From NCBI RefSeq assembly GCF_008065115.1, contig NZ_CP042913.1:3095827-3159826 (forward strand): a DNA stretch of 64,000 nt, in the 5' to 3' direction. Below are positions 47,683-56,996 of this stretch, piece by piece. The notes beneath the pieces were generated by a model. It was not told the origin of the DNA, did not search any database, and saw nothing but the letters and a program-made list of their open reading frames with translations. Every line of letters begins with the position of its first letter. Position 1 is the first letter of the stretch. A program made the position numbers and the translations under genes. This DNA is from Bythopirellula goksoeyrii (lineage in GTDB: Bacteria > Planctomycetota > Planctomycetia > Pirellulales > Lacipirellulaceae).

Positions 47683-48396
47683 TTGGCTTTGGGAAGTGAA
47701 ATTAACTTGCGAATTCTTGCTATTGAAACCAGTTTAAGACAGGGTTCTTTGGCGACGCTGGATGCTTCCCACTCCCCAGTAACTCTGGTTGCCGAGAGGC
47801 TGCTTCCCAGTGACCAGCGGTCTGCACAATCCCTTCTTCCTACACTTTCCCAGTTATGCAGTGAGAGCGACTGGCAACCCAGCCAGATCGAGTTGATTTG
47901 TGTGACAACCGGTCCTGGGTCTTTCACCGGGTTGCGAATTGGCGTGACCGCTGCCAAGGCACTTGCCTTCGCAGTGGGGGCGAAACTCGTTGGTGTCCAT
48001 ACGCTTGCCTCATTGGCAGGGAGCGTGCCACATGCTGGTGGAAAATTGTGGGCAATCCTCGACGCCCAGCGCCACGAGCTTTTCGCGGCATGCTTCAAAG
48101 GAGCTGATATTCCGCAATACCCGGATACTCGAGTTTTGAGTAGTGATGAGTGGCTGGCGGAATTGAAAGCAGGCGACTCAGTAATGGGACCTCCGCTTGG
48201 TATTCTAAAGGATCGATTGCCGTCTGACGTCACTCTCGTAGATAAGAGTTTATGGCACCCCCAAGCGTCGCTTGTGGGGAGACTTGGGTATGAAATGTAT
48301 TCGGCAGGAAGTACAGTTGATCCGATGCAGTTGATTCCCAGCTATTTTCGCAAGAGTGCCGCGGAGGAAAAAGCGGACGCGGCAACACATGAGTGA
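47683..48396 (+). CDS. tsaB: tRNA threonylcarbamoyladenosine synthesis protein TsaB
   Basis: TsaB supports TsaD in making t6A on tRNAs that read ANN codons. The product shows LAIETSLRQGSLA at the start, then VTTGPGSFTGLRIGVTAAKALAF, the signature of this ASKHA-fold partner protein, and a C-terminal tail. The length of up to 237 residues is normal. The first start is TTG 47683; another TTG at 47707 sits closer to the family start and may be used. tsaD, tsaE and tsaC are not in the window. Confidence 0.94.
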   Translation: MALGSEINLRILAIETSLRQGSLATLDASHSPVTLVAERLLPSDQRSAQSLLPTLSQLCSESDWQPSQIELICVTTGPGSFTGLRIGVTAAKALAFAVGAKLVGVHTLASLAGSVPHAGGKLWAILDAQRHELFAACFKGADIPQYPDTRVLSSDEWLAELKAGDSVMGPPLGILKDRLPSDVTLVDKSLWHPQASLVGRLGYEMYSAGSTVDPMQLIPSYFRKSAAEEKADAATHE

Positions 48397-48449
48397 TGTT
48401 CCCCCATAGAGCAGGCTTCAAGGCTGGGAAGAAATGTCAGCCAAGATGG

Positions 48450-49748
48450 CTACCCCACATTCAGCACTTCCTCTGACGCAGCGATGGTGCGATCTATATC
48501 ATCTTCTGTATGAGCGGATGAAACGAACAGCGCCTCGTATTGGCTGCATGGGAGGTACACTCCGCGATCCATCATGCCCCAGAAGAACTGGGCATATCGC
48601 TCGGTGTCGCAGAGGCTTGCTTGTTCCCAGCTGGTGATCGCGTTGCCATGGAAGAATAAGGTCATCATACTTCCCACTCGAGCGATAGTGTGTGGTATAT
48701 TGGCCTCTGCGGCGGCGCAGTGAAGCCCCAATTCTAAACGAGAAGCAAGCTGTTCCAAGCGATCGTAAAGTGGCTGCTCCTTAAGAATCTTTAGCGTTGC
48801 GCACCCGGCTGCTGTGGCCAGTGGGTTCCCGCTCAGTGTGCCGGCCTGAAAAACCTTTCCAGCAGGAAGAATGTGCTTCATTACCTCCTCACGGCCACCG
48901 TAAGCGCCAACCGGCAGTCCACCTCCGACTATTTTTCCTAATGTCGTGAGATCGGGCTCCAGTCCCAGGAGTTGCTGGGCCCCGCCAAACGCTACACGAA
49001 AACCGCTCATCACTTCATCGCAAATCAACAAGGCACCATGCGCCTTCGTGAGTCGGTTGAGTGCAGTAACAAACTCCTGGGTGGGAACCACGACTCCCAT
49101 GTTGCCAACCACGGGTTCGAGAATTACTCCAGCAATCTTGTCGCCATGTGTGGCAAAAGCCTTTTCCAAGCCAGATACGTCGTTGTATTCCAGAACCAAT
49201 GTGTCCCGTGTAGTTCCGACCGTAACGCCTGGTGAGTTTGGAGTCCCCAGCGTCGCCGCCGAACTTCCCGCGGCCACCAAGAGGCTATCGACATGGCCAT
49301 GGTAGTTCCCGGCAAACTTGATAATCACATCTCGGCCAGTATATCCGCGGGCCAACCGTACGGCACTCATCGTGGCCTCCGTGCCCGAGCTGACCAGCCG
49401 CACCATTTCCACGGAGGCCACAGCATCGATAATCCGTTCGGCCAGTTCACTCTCGGCTTCGGTGGGGGCACCATAACTAGTTCCCTTGGATAGTGCCTCT
49501 TCCAACGCCGCAATGACTGTCGGATGGCGATGCCCCAGAATCATCGGTCCCCATGAGCCGATGTAATCGAGGTATTTGTTCCCGTCCACATCGAACAGAT
49601 GGGCTCCTTCTGCCCGTTCGATGAAGATTGGCGTCCCGCCAACGGCACCGAATGCACGAGCCGGGCTGTTGACGCCTCCTGGCATGAGGTCCATTGCTTT
49701 TTCAAAGGCTGCCTCGCTTTGGGGGCGAGATTTCTTCGGTAGGGTCAT
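48450..49748 (-). CDS. hemL: Glutamate-1-semialdehyde 2,1-aminomutase
   Basis: HemL makes 5-aminolevulinate, the substrate of HemB, in the C5 route. The 432-residue protein has GGVNSPARAF near its start, and the PLP-lysine lies in TLGKIVGGGLPVGAYGG near residue 268. FAGNYHGHVDSLLVAAGSS is another classic part. The presence of HemL shows that the cell uses the C5 pathway from glutamyl-tRNA. It stands alone; tsaB ends 54 bases away on the opposite strand. Confidence 0.97.
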   Translation of the reverse strand: MTLPKKSRPQSEAAFEKAMDLMPGGVNSPARAFGAVGGTPIFIERAEGAHLFDVDGNKYLDYIGSWGPMILGHRHPTVIAALEEALSKGTSYGAPTEAESELAERIIDAVASVEMVRLVSSGTEATMSAVRLARGYTGRDVIIKFAGNYHGHVDSLLVAAGSSAATLGTPNSPGVTVGTTRDTLVLEYNDVSGLEKAFATHGDKIAGVILEPVVGNMGVVVPTQEFVTALNRLTKAHGALLICDEVMSGFRVAFGGAQQLLGLEPDLTTLGKIVGGGLPVGAYGGREEVMKHILPAGKVFQAGTLSGNPLATAAGCATLKILKEQPLYDRLEQLASRLELGLHCAAAEANIPHTIARVGSMMTLFFHGNAITSWEQASLCDTERYAQFFWGMMDRGVYLPCSQYEALFVSSAHTEDDIDRTIAASEEVLNVG

Positions 49749-50152
49749 ATGAGATCCTGCGTGCGTGGAGGTGTCTGATTTCGTGATTATAGCTGCCGAC
49801 TCGTATGAAGCGACACCTCCAGAGGTCTACATGCTCATCTGTCATTTGTCTATCCGCGTTGGTTGAAGCACAAGATCCAAAATCTTCAGTAGACGGATAG
49901 TAAGCAACGGAGATATTTCTAAAACATCCAACTCCCTCGGTCATCAAATAGCTTGCCGACCATACTGCTGGCCTAAGAGTTATCAATTCGAGTACAACTG
50001 GATCGAAATGAGCTGCCAAGTGGATGTGAGAAAGTAAGATTTCGCCGAGAAAGGCGAGCTTTTCGATACCTCTCCAATTGGCGCATCATTTGCTATCATG
50101 TTTATAGAACAGAGAGTCAGCTTCGGCAGATTCAAGAGTAAGGAGAAATGTG
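49749..50152. other. Intergenic gap of 400 bases
   Basis: The gap separates divergent hemL and a small exported protein. It must hold their promoters; TTTGCTATCATG near 50088-50099 could contain a -10-like element for the small gene. No structured RNA or repeat was recognised. Confidence 0.4.
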
Positions 50153-50389
50153 ATGAGAAGGCTTGTGTTAATTGGTGCGATGTTGTTCGTAGGCGGGTTG
50201 TTGGCAAGTGTAGCCGACGCCCAGATCTACTATGGTCGCGGTCCTGCAATCTATCCGTATGCCGTTCCTTCCTATTCCTACTACGGTGGGTGGTATCCAG
50301 GCAGTTACGGGAACATCTATGGCAATTATGGTTCCTACCATGTGATGACCCCGTACTGGAATGGCGGATACCGCTATCGTTATTGGTAG
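50153..50389 (+). CDS. Small exported Tyr/Gly-rich protein
   Basis: The 78-residue protein starts MRRLVLIGAMLFVGGLLASV with a cleavage-like ADAQ, so it is exported. The mature part of about 55 residues is rich in Tyr, Gly, Pro and Ser (YYGRGPAIYPYAVPSYSYYG). AAGGAG lies 7 bases before ATG 50153; the GTG three bases earlier is an alternative. Such sequences are usual for small structural or surface proteins, and no family is recognised. Confidence 0.78.
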   Translation: MRRLVLIGAMLFVGGLLASVADAQIYYGRGPAIYPYAVPSYSYYGGWYPGSYGNIYGNYGSYHVMTPYWNGGYRYRYW

Positions 50390-50400
50390 AAGAGTAGCGG

Positions 50401-52302
50401 TTAGTGGTTTGTAGTTAGGTCGGCTAGCGCTTGTTTTGCTTCGGCAACGACTTCGGCTGCCCAGTCTTGCTCGCCATACAGGTTCACCAATGCTCGGTAC
50501 ATCTGTGCGGCGCGATGTGGATTGCGCTGTGCGATCGTCCCAGCCAAACGTAGTTGTTCACTCAGTGCGGGGAGTAATTCTTCGGCGAGCTCTTCGTTTA
50601 ATTGACGAAGCTTTTCCAGTTCTAGTCGCGCGAGAACCAACCAACGACGTTCATCCTCAGATAGATTACTGGCTTGAATTTTTGCTTCGGTCGCCCCTTC
50701 GACAGTCGCATCTGTGGGATCGTATAGAGCGATCAGATCGTCGAGCATCAGCTCACTTCGAGAAGGATTCTCTTCACTTATGTTCATTATTTGCAAATAA
50801 ATCTGCTCAATTGGTCCCAGCTGGCCTGCATCGCTGAATCGACTTCTTGCACGGGCTTGTCGGGCTAGTTTCTGGTATTCCAACTGCTCAAGGTACCCAG
50901 CAACGGTTGCCGTACGAGGGTCGTCCGGAAAGCGAGCCATGAATTCAGATAACTCCGCTGAGATCGCGCGTAAGTCACTATCTCCTTCTTGCTCGATGGT
51001 GGCCGCGATCGTGTCGAATAGATCGTCGGCAGTAGGGGGCCGCGTTAGAGTCCAGCCCAACCAACCAATAGTGCCCAGTAAGAGAATCAAGGCTGTCCAA
51101 CGAGCTAAGAGCGAGAGGTTGCCATCAGAATCTTCCTGGTGCTTTCGACGCTGGTTTTCTTCGTCGAGGGTAGTAAAGCGCGTCTCAGTTGGCCGGCCTG
51201 GAACTTGTGGATCCACCGGGCCAAGCGTCGGCGTAAGAGGCGAAGAAACGGAAGGGATGGATTCTGGTTGAGCGATTGTGGGAGCATCGAAGAGGTTACT
51301 GGGATCGCCTACCTCTTCCTCCTCCATTACCAGATATTCTGGTTCCTTAGAACCGTTGGTTGCATCCGACTTCATTGCCGAAGTTAAATCTGTCGCCTTG
51401 GTTCCCAGGTCGTTTTCATTGTGTTCAGAAGGTGCCGCTTTTGATTGAGGCTCTTCTGGTTTTGCTGGTCGAGAAAGAGCTCTCTGCATCGCTTCCATGT
51501 GCCGACTCAAAACCAGTATGTTAGGAAATCTTTCATCCGGATCCTTCGACAGTAGTTGCTGGATGAGACGACTGAGTTGGTCGGGCGTGTCGGGGGCGAA
51601 TCGCTGGACTGGTTCTGGCTCAGCAAACCGCTGCATTTGCAGCATTTCAGGCATCGTCTTGGCTCGGAAAGGAGGCCGTCCGGCAAGTAGTGCATACATC
51701 ACTCCACCGAGGCTGTATTGATCGCATTTCTCTGTGACGGGTCGGCCATCCGCTTGCTCGGGAGACATGTAGTCGGCGGTGCCGAGTACTCCCCCTGCGG
51801 TAGTAAGTTGAGTGCCACCAAACAAACGTGCGATGCCAAAATCGGCAATTTTGATTTGGCCCTCTTTGGTCAGCAAGAGATTCGCTGGCTTGATGTCGCG
51901 ATGTACCACCCCATGGTCGTGGGCATGTTTGAGTGCGCGGCAGACTTGAATGCCAATGGATAGGGTTTCCTGCCAATTGAATCGACGGCCGGAGTTAATC
52001 TCCTCCTCGAGGCTCGTCCCTTCGACAAGTTCCATGGAGTAAAAGAGAATTCCTTCCTGTTCGCCGTAGCCGTAGAGTCGGACAATCCCGTCGTGCTTGA
52101 GCTTCTTGAGAGAGTCGATTTCCGATTCAAAACGCTCACGGAAGCCCTCGGCCATTGCTAGCTGAGGTGCTAGTGCCTTGACTGCTACATGAGCACCAGT
52201 GGGGTCCCCCGGTCCTTCGTAGGTCGCCTCATAGACAGCACCCATCCCGCCTTTCCCGATTTGGCGTTCAATGTGATAGGGACCCAGCTTCTCTATTTTC
52301 AT
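50401..52302 (-). CDS. Membrane-anchored serine/threonine protein kinase
   Basis: The 633-residue protein has an N-terminal kinase domain (about 8-270) of the PknB type, with GKGGMGAVYEA, an invariant Lys in HVAVKAL, HGVVHRDIKPANLLL, then DFGIARL and the YMSPEQADG activation end. A Pro/Ser-rich juxtamembrane linker follows. A helix (LARWTALILLLGTIGWLGW, about 397-420) leads to an outside part of about 210 residues that is helical and without PASTA repeats. The start was set at 52302 because the frame's earlier Met (52386) adds residues that no kinase needs. The signal it senses is unknown. Confidence 0.93.
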   Translation of the reverse strand: MKIEKLGPYHIERQIGKGGMGAVYEATYEGPGDPTGAHVAVKALAPQLAMAEGFRERFESEIDSLKKLKHDGIVRLYGYGEQEGILFYSMELVEGTSLEEEINSGRRFNWQETLSIGIQVCRALKHAHDHGVVHRDIKPANLLLTKEGQIKIADFGIARLFGGTQLTTAGGVLGTADYMSPEQADGRPVTEKCDQYSLGGVMYALLAGRPPFRAKTMPEMLQMQRFAEPEPVQRFAPDTPDQLSRLIQQLLSKDPDERFPNILVLSRHMEAMQRALSRPAKPEEPQSKAAPSEHNENDLGTKATDLTSAMKSDATNGSKEPEYLVMEEEEVGDPSNLFDAPTIAQPESIPSVSSPLTPTLGPVDPQVPGRPTETRFTTLDEENQRRKHQEDSDGNLSLLARWTALILLLGTIGWLGWTLTRPPTADDLFDTIAATIEQEGDSDLRAISAELSEFMARFPDDPRTATVAGYLEQLEYQKLARQARARSRFSDAGQLGPIEQIYLQIMNISEENPSRSELMLDDLIALYDPTDATVEGATEAKIQASNLSEDERRWLVLARLELEKLRQLNEELAEELLPALSEQLRLAGTIAQRNPHRAAQMYRALVNLYGEQDWAAEVVAEAKQALADLTTNH

Positions 52303-52537
52303 TAGTTGTCCCAATATGGTCCGAATCTCCAAGTTGGCTATTCTCGACTCGAGGAGTCGCGCCGACGGTATTCGCTCTATTACCATCCTACCAACGTACT
52401 TGTCTTGCTGCTAGCAGATGCTGCGTTCTGGAAGACCTTGAGCGGGTGGCTCGAATTATCTATAAGCCACGGTCAATCTTACTCATTTCCCCATTGCACA
52501 AGTAAAAATCTACTCACGCTCTGACGAGGGCAAGCAT

Positions 52538-54028
52538 ATGGATCGGATGTTCTTTGTACCAACTGACTGCCGAATTTCGAAGACTCTCATAGGTCTTTTC
52601 TCCAGCATTGCAATTGTAGCGGTGCTGACCAGTGCTGCGCTTTGTGAGGTTACTTTCCCCTATGTGGCGTATGTAAGCGCACCTCAGACTTTTGCGCGTG
52701 GTGGTCCAGGTCAGCAGTACTATCCCACTCAGCAATTACCTCAGGGTTTAGCCTTGGAGGTCTATCGTCACGATAGTGAAGGCTGGTGTGCCATCCGCCC
52801 ACCGGAAGGTAGTTTCTGTTGGATCGCTGCGCACGAGATCCATCGGCTTGATCAACACACTGCGGAGATCGCCGTTGAGAGCGCAATCGCCCGCGTGGGG
52901 AGCAGTGTCTCGCCAGCCCGCAGTGCCGTGCAAGTGATGTTACATCGTGACGAAAGAGTCCGCTTGTTGCCTGCGGCAGCTACCGATGACCCGCGTTGGG
53001 TTCGCATCGCTCCGCCGTCAGGAGAATTTCGTTGGGTTGCTGCGGAGAGTGTCTCTCGAACACCGCCATTGGAGCATTCTGCAGGGGTACAACAGGCTTC
53101 CGGTTGGATGAAGCAATCGCTGGTCACAGGAGTCTCAAAGGACAACAATCGAGGCTTTACCCACCTTGTGCAAAATGCAGTTCCCATTCAGTCGGCCAAT
53201 TCTGAATCGGATATTGCAACCGCGACACCGATGCCCTCAGCTCTAAGTAGTCCACCACTGCTTTCAGCTGGAACTGCAGACAAAGTTGAAATTGTGGCGG
53301 GATCCCCCGCAGCAGCACAGGTGTCGCAATTCTCTGGAAGGAATGCGGATGGTTCCTCTCCTCCGACACACGCAGTACCTCGAGTGAGCACTTCTCCAAG
53401 AATTCGATTTGGCAATTCCCCTTCGGTCTTGGGGCCTGAAACGGAACGTGTAGAGGAATTGCAATTGCGACTCTCCCAAGTGGTGGTTCACCCCAAAGAG
53501 GAGTGGCAGTTCGACCAAATTGAATCCGAGATTCAGGTACTCATGGAAAAGAGTGATTCTGTGTCCGAACACGAGCATTTGCACGAGTTATTAGAACGGA
53601 TCGCTCAATTTAAACACGTTCAAGCGGGGCTGCCAAGTTCACCGCCCGTGGAAGGTTCCTCGGTCCCGAATCCGGAGAACGGTCAGTTCACGGGCCAGAC
53701 ATCTCGAGTTCGAGAGTTGGCCGAGCTCGATTTGAAATCTGACGATCCGTTTGATTCGAAATCTGGTGGTCCCAATGAGCCGCGTTACGATGCGGTCGGC
53801 CGCTTGAAGCCAGTTGCATCCAATGGGAAAGATGCCCCCAGCTATGCTCTCGTTGACGACAAGGGGGCAGTCATTTCGTTCATCACCCCGACTCCCGATT
53901 TGAATCTGCAACCGTATTTGGGAATGCGTATTGGGGTGAATGGGTCACGTGGTTTTATCCCTGAATTCCGCAAGGCTCATGTCACCGCGGGTCGGGTTAC
54001 TTTGATCGAGGACCGGATTCGGCGGTAG
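52538..54028 (+). CDS. Exported protein with bacterial SH3-like repeats
   Basis: The 496-residue protein has a signal peptide (residues about 15-36). Two SH3-like units follow, the first with YVSAPQTFARGGPGQQYYPT through EGSFCWIAAHEI and the second with DDPRWVRIAPPSGEFRWVAA. The rest is low in structure, rich in Ser and Pro, with a helical Glu-rich piece near 305-360 and a C-terminal folded part of about 60 residues (DKGAVISFITPTPDLNLQPY). It might bind peptidoglycan or a surface polymer. GAGGG lies before ATG 52538. Confidence 0.78.
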   Translation: MDRMFFVPTDCRISKTLIGLFSSIAIVAVLTSAALCEVTFPYVAYVSAPQTFARGGPGQQYYPTQQLPQGLALEVYRHDSEGWCAIRPPEGSFCWIAAHEIHRLDQHTAEIAVESAIARVGSSVSPARSAVQVMLHRDERVRLLPAAATDDPRWVRIAPPSGEFRWVAAESVSRTPPLEHSAGVQQASGWMKQSLVTGVSKDNNRGFTHLVQNAVPIQSANSESDIATATPMPSALSSPPLLSAGTADKVEIVAGSPAAAQVSQFSGRNADGSSPPTHAVPRVSTSPRIRFGNSPSVLGPETERVEELQLRLSQVVVHPKEEWQFDQIESEIQVLMEKSDSVSEHEHLHELLERIAQFKHVQAGLPSSPPVEGSSVPNPENGQFTGQTSRVRELAELDLKSDDPFDSKSGGPNEPRYDAVGRLKPVASNGKDAPSYALVDDKGAVISFITPTPDLNLQPYLGMRIGVNGSRGFIPEFRKAHVTAGRVTLIEDRIRR

Positions 54029-54034
54029 CTAGTT

Positions 54035-54093
54035 CGTGGGGCAGGGATCTTGCCTACCTTGCAATCATTGACAGGCAACATGCCTGCCCCACG
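54035..54093. terminator. Long inverted repeat between convergent genes
   Basis: The arms at 54035-54055 and 54073-54093 are reverse complements in 19 of 21 positions, beginning CGTGGGGCAGG and ending CCTGCCCCACG. They lie exactly between two convergent genes (stops at 54028 and 54099). This may be a bidirectional terminator without T-tracts or a REP-like repeat. Confidence 0.6.
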
Positions 54094-54098
54094 GATAT

Positions 54099-55424
54099 TC
54101 ACCTCGCCTCACGCATGATACGGGCTGCTAATTCTGAGACGCGAGAATCCTGATCATGGACAGCTATCTCTCTGGCAAACTTTACAAGATGAGGATCGTT
54201 GGTCGTGGCCAATGCGGTTAGCGCTTCGAGCCGCACTTGGGCGTCTTTGTCTCCGAGCAAGACTTGCAGCCAGCGACGCGCTGAACGGGCAGGCAGCACC
54301 TTTAGTTCGCCTACCAGCCGCAACCGATCGGCAGGATCGGAAGATAGCAATCGATCAAGGACCGAAAGTTCTTCGTCGGTGATTCCGCGTTCACGCAGAA
54401 CAATTCGAATCGCACCAGCAGTATAGAAGTCTGTTGAGGGTAATCGTTTTAACAAGGCACCTGTGCTTTCCTTATGCAACGCGGCGATGGTAGCTTGCAT
54501 TTCATCTGGGGCAGGAACGTCGATCAGTGAGGTCGTCGAGTTTTCTCTCTGCGAGTCGCTTGACGTCTGATCTTCTGTCCGTTGCTCGATGGTTGCCGGT
54601 GCATCTAACGCAACTAATGGGCTTGCAGGATGCTTCTCGTAAGCCAAGTCTTGAGCCAACTCCAATGTCGTCGAGAGCGATTTGAAAGGCTCTTCGGCTA
54701 GTTTGATCGTGGTCGTTGATTTCGCTTCGATCTTTTCGGGAAGTGATTTATCGGCAGGTGAACTTGGAACTCTGCGTTTCAGCGAAATTGCGCGCTCACT
54801 AGGAATATTGAGTAGAACTGGTTTGGGTTGACCCTCCGTTGAAACTTGTAAGTTTCTTGTCGGCTCCGCATACTTGCCCTGGTTAAGCGTTCGCTTCCGT
54901 GGGCCCAGTGCAGGAACTTGTGCCAGAATCTTGTCGCAATCGGTCAATAAGTGGGCAGCATCCTTTGCTGGCAAGGCGTCAGCAAGTACTACTAACTCCA
55001 ATGCCAGGCTGCCTGACCATTGTTGGCCAAGCGGGCCGAACTTCTGAATGTGTGTGGCCAAGGTGCTGGCCAACATGCGTGTTGGTTGGCTCAAATCAAA
55101 AGAAGGATCGACTTCGACCGTTGTTTTCCACGTGCCAAGTTTCTCTTCGATGATCTGACGGGCTTGGAGGGCTACGTTCGCTTGCTCGGCTGCTGCGGCC
55201 ACCACCAACGCTTCGAGCGCCGAATCTCCCAAGCTTGCGATTTGCCTTAGCAAGATAAGATTTTTCGAAGGATTAGATTGCTCCATTTCCAGGATCAGAC
55301 GTTGTGCGAGTAAACGCTCTTGCCTGGCTGCAACGTGTGGCCACGCAAACTTTACTGCTCCGATCAAGCCTGCGCACAGCACAAGGAGAAGTGCTGTTCG
55401 ATTTAGTGGTTGAGTGTATTTCAT
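54099..55424 (-). CDS. Membrane-anchored HEAT-like repeat protein
   Basis: The 441-residue protein has one helix near residues 10-30 (ALLLVLCAGLIGAVKFAWP), then a helical domain (about 35-180), a disordered Ser/Lys-rich middle (about 180-310) and a C-terminal helical part with HEAT-like units (LRLVGELKVLPARSARRWLQ, DAQVRLEALTALATT). HEAT arrays bind partner proteins, so a scaffold outside the membrane is the likely role. There is no enzyme motif. The gene is convergent with the SH3-like protein gene. Confidence 0.75.
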   Translation of the reverse strand: MKYTQPLNRTALLLVLCAGLIGAVKFAWPHVAARQERLLAQRLILEMEQSNPSKNLILLRQIASLGDSALEALVVAAAAEQANVALQARQIIEEKLGTWKTTVEVDPSFDLSQPTRMLASTLATHIQKFGPLGQQWSGSLALELVVLADALPAKDAAHLLTDCDKILAQVPALGPRKRTLNQGKYAEPTRNLQVSTEGQPKPVLLNIPSERAISLKRRVPSSPADKSLPEKIEAKSTTTIKLAEEPFKSLSTTLELAQDLAYEKHPASPLVALDAPATIEQRTEDQTSSDSQRENSTTSLIDVPAPDEMQATIAALHKESTGALLKRLPSTDFYTAGAIRIVLRERGITDEELSVLDRLLSSDPADRLRLVGELKVLPARSARRWLQVLLGDKDAQVRLEALTALATTNDPHLVKFAREIAVHDQDSRVSELAARIMREAR

Positions 55425-55644
55425 GACATGCTAGCAAAGAGAAGTCTGACGGTTTTCATAGAAGCATGGAGGGGCGAATTGTCCCGGATGGCGCGGTTGG
55501 GAACAAGGGCAGCAATACGAGTTCTTGCTAGCATTCCAGTGGTCAAATCTAGAAATGCTGACGAGCGGGCGGCTCTCTAGCCGAATAATTCCTACGACCC
55601 GCAGGTCTTCTCAAGCACTGCGGAATGTTTAGGGGGGGGAATGC

Positions 55645-56562
55645 ATGGTTGGTTGTCTGCGCATATTGTGCGCTTCTGCGCTCGGATCCAGGGGAAAACC
55701 CTGCTGGTGTCGTGCTTGGCGTATGCCGATTGCTGTGTTGGTTGTCACTTGCATGAATGCAGCTATCACAGAAATAGCGTATTCCGCAAACGAAGCTCAT
55801 GAAGCGAGTACGTCGAGTGAAGCTCGCGAGGCGGCTGTCTCGGCAATTCCGTTCGCCAAGATCGCTGTTCGCTATCGCGGGCCCATGACCAAGGTGATCG
55901 ACGATTGCACTCTGTATCGGCGCCTGCCGACGCAGATCGTCGATTGCGACCCAGCAATGTTCACCTTCATGGCCCAGAACCCAGACGCCTTGGTCGAAAT
56001 CTGGAAACAGTTGGGTATCTCGCGAGTGAGTCTGGAACGCACCGGCGAAAACACCTTCAGCATGGCCGACGGAGTCGGAACCACGGGCAAGCTGGTTATC
56101 GTGGAGCAGACATGCGAAGCGGATGCTCAGAATCGCATCGTGATGTTCGGTGAAGGAGCCTACGAGGGGAAGCCCTTTTCGAAACCGGTTCACGCGCAAT
56201 CGGTCCTCTTGCTCCGCAGTGGTTCGATGGTAGAAACGAACGGACGCACTTATGTCGCAGCACAATTGGATACCTTTCTCAAGATTGATCGAACCAGCCT
56301 GGAGTTATTTGCCAAGGCAATCCAGCCCCTAGTTGGGAGAACCGCCGACCGCAATTTTGCCGATACCATGACGTTTCTCAGTGGTTTCTCGCAAGCCTCG
56401 GAAATACGTCCGGAGCAGATCGAGCGGCTCGCCGTCAACCTGCCGCGGATCACACCCGATCGCCAACAGCAATTGGTACGGATCGCGTATCAGACGGGGA
56501 AGCAAAACGAAGCGGGAACCCGGGTGCGGGTGGCTGATCATAGTGAGCATGTAACACGCTGA
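55645..56562 (+). CDS. Exported protein of unknown function
   Basis: The protein of up to 305 residues has an unusually long N-terminus with a hydrophobic stretch (RMPIAVLVVTCMNAAITEIA) near residues 27-45, so it is likely exported. The mature part is mostly mixed alpha/beta (VDCDPAMFTFMAQNPDALVE, SVLLLRSGSMVETNGRTYVA). The start follows GGGGGGG before ATG 55645; another Met at 55723 starts directly at the hydrophobic stretch and may be the true one. No family is recognised. A long opposite-strand frame overlaps it but is judged a shadow. Confidence 0.68.
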   Translation: MVGCLRILCASALGSRGKPCWCRAWRMPIAVLVVTCMNAAITEIAYSANEAHEASTSSEAREAAVSAIPFAKIAVRYRGPMTKVIDDCTLYRRLPTQIVDCDPAMFTFMAQNPDALVEIWKQLGISRVSLERTGENTFSMADGVGTTGKLVIVEQTCEADAQNRIVMFGEGAYEGKPFSKPVHAQSVLLLRSGSMVETNGRTYVAAQLDTFLKIDRTSLELFAKAIQPLVGRTADRNFADTMTFLSGFSQASEIRPEQIERLAVNLPRITPDRQQQLVRIAYQTGKQNEAGTRVRVADHSEHVTR

Positions 56563-56580
56563 ATCGCTCTGCGTCAGGTG

Positions 56581-56760
56581 GTTAGTGGTTAGTGGTTAGT
56601 GGTTAGTGGTTAGTGGTTAGTGGTTAGTGGTTAGTGGTTAGTGGTTAGTGGTTAGTGGTTAGTGGTTAGTGGTTAGTGGTTAGTGGTCAGTGGTCAGTGG
56701 TCAGTGGTCAGTGGTCAGTGGTCAGTGGTGAGTGGTGAGTGGTGAGTGGTGAGTGGTGAG
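56581..56760 (+). repeat. Tandem heptamer block (GTTAGTG/GTCAGTG/GTGAGTG)
   Basis: The 180 bases are 15 exact copies of GTTAGTG (56581-56685), then 6 of GTCAGTG (56686-56727), then 4 of GTGAGTG (56728-56755) and a partial copy. The blocks differ only at the third position. This is a heptanucleotide tandem array of the kind that changes copy number easily. It is not a CRISPR array, because there are no spacers. Confidence 0.95.
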
Positions 56761-56996
56761 CAAGCGGTCATTGGAAATTGGATGAATCTTTTTCATTTCT
56801 GCGCACCGTTGGGGTGTTGTTGTCTTGCTGCGTTTCTCGGAAATCGAAAATCCAAAAAAGAATTAATTCATTTCGCCAGCCACGAATTGCCACAAATCGT
56901 TGTGGAGTAGCGACTTGCGAAAACGCCTCCTTCTCACGTTTTTGGAGTTTTTGAAAAAGAACCCCACCAAACTTGTCGCTGCTTAGTCTTCAATCG

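Noticed and set aside
55549-56265. 238-codon frame on the minus strand
   Set aside because: It lies opposite the exported protein gene at 55645-56562, has no family features, and the plus-strand frame has a signal-like start and a ribosome binding site.
56581-56760. CRISPR array
   Set aside because: The units are 7 bases and directly adjoining. There are no spacers and no cas genes in the window.
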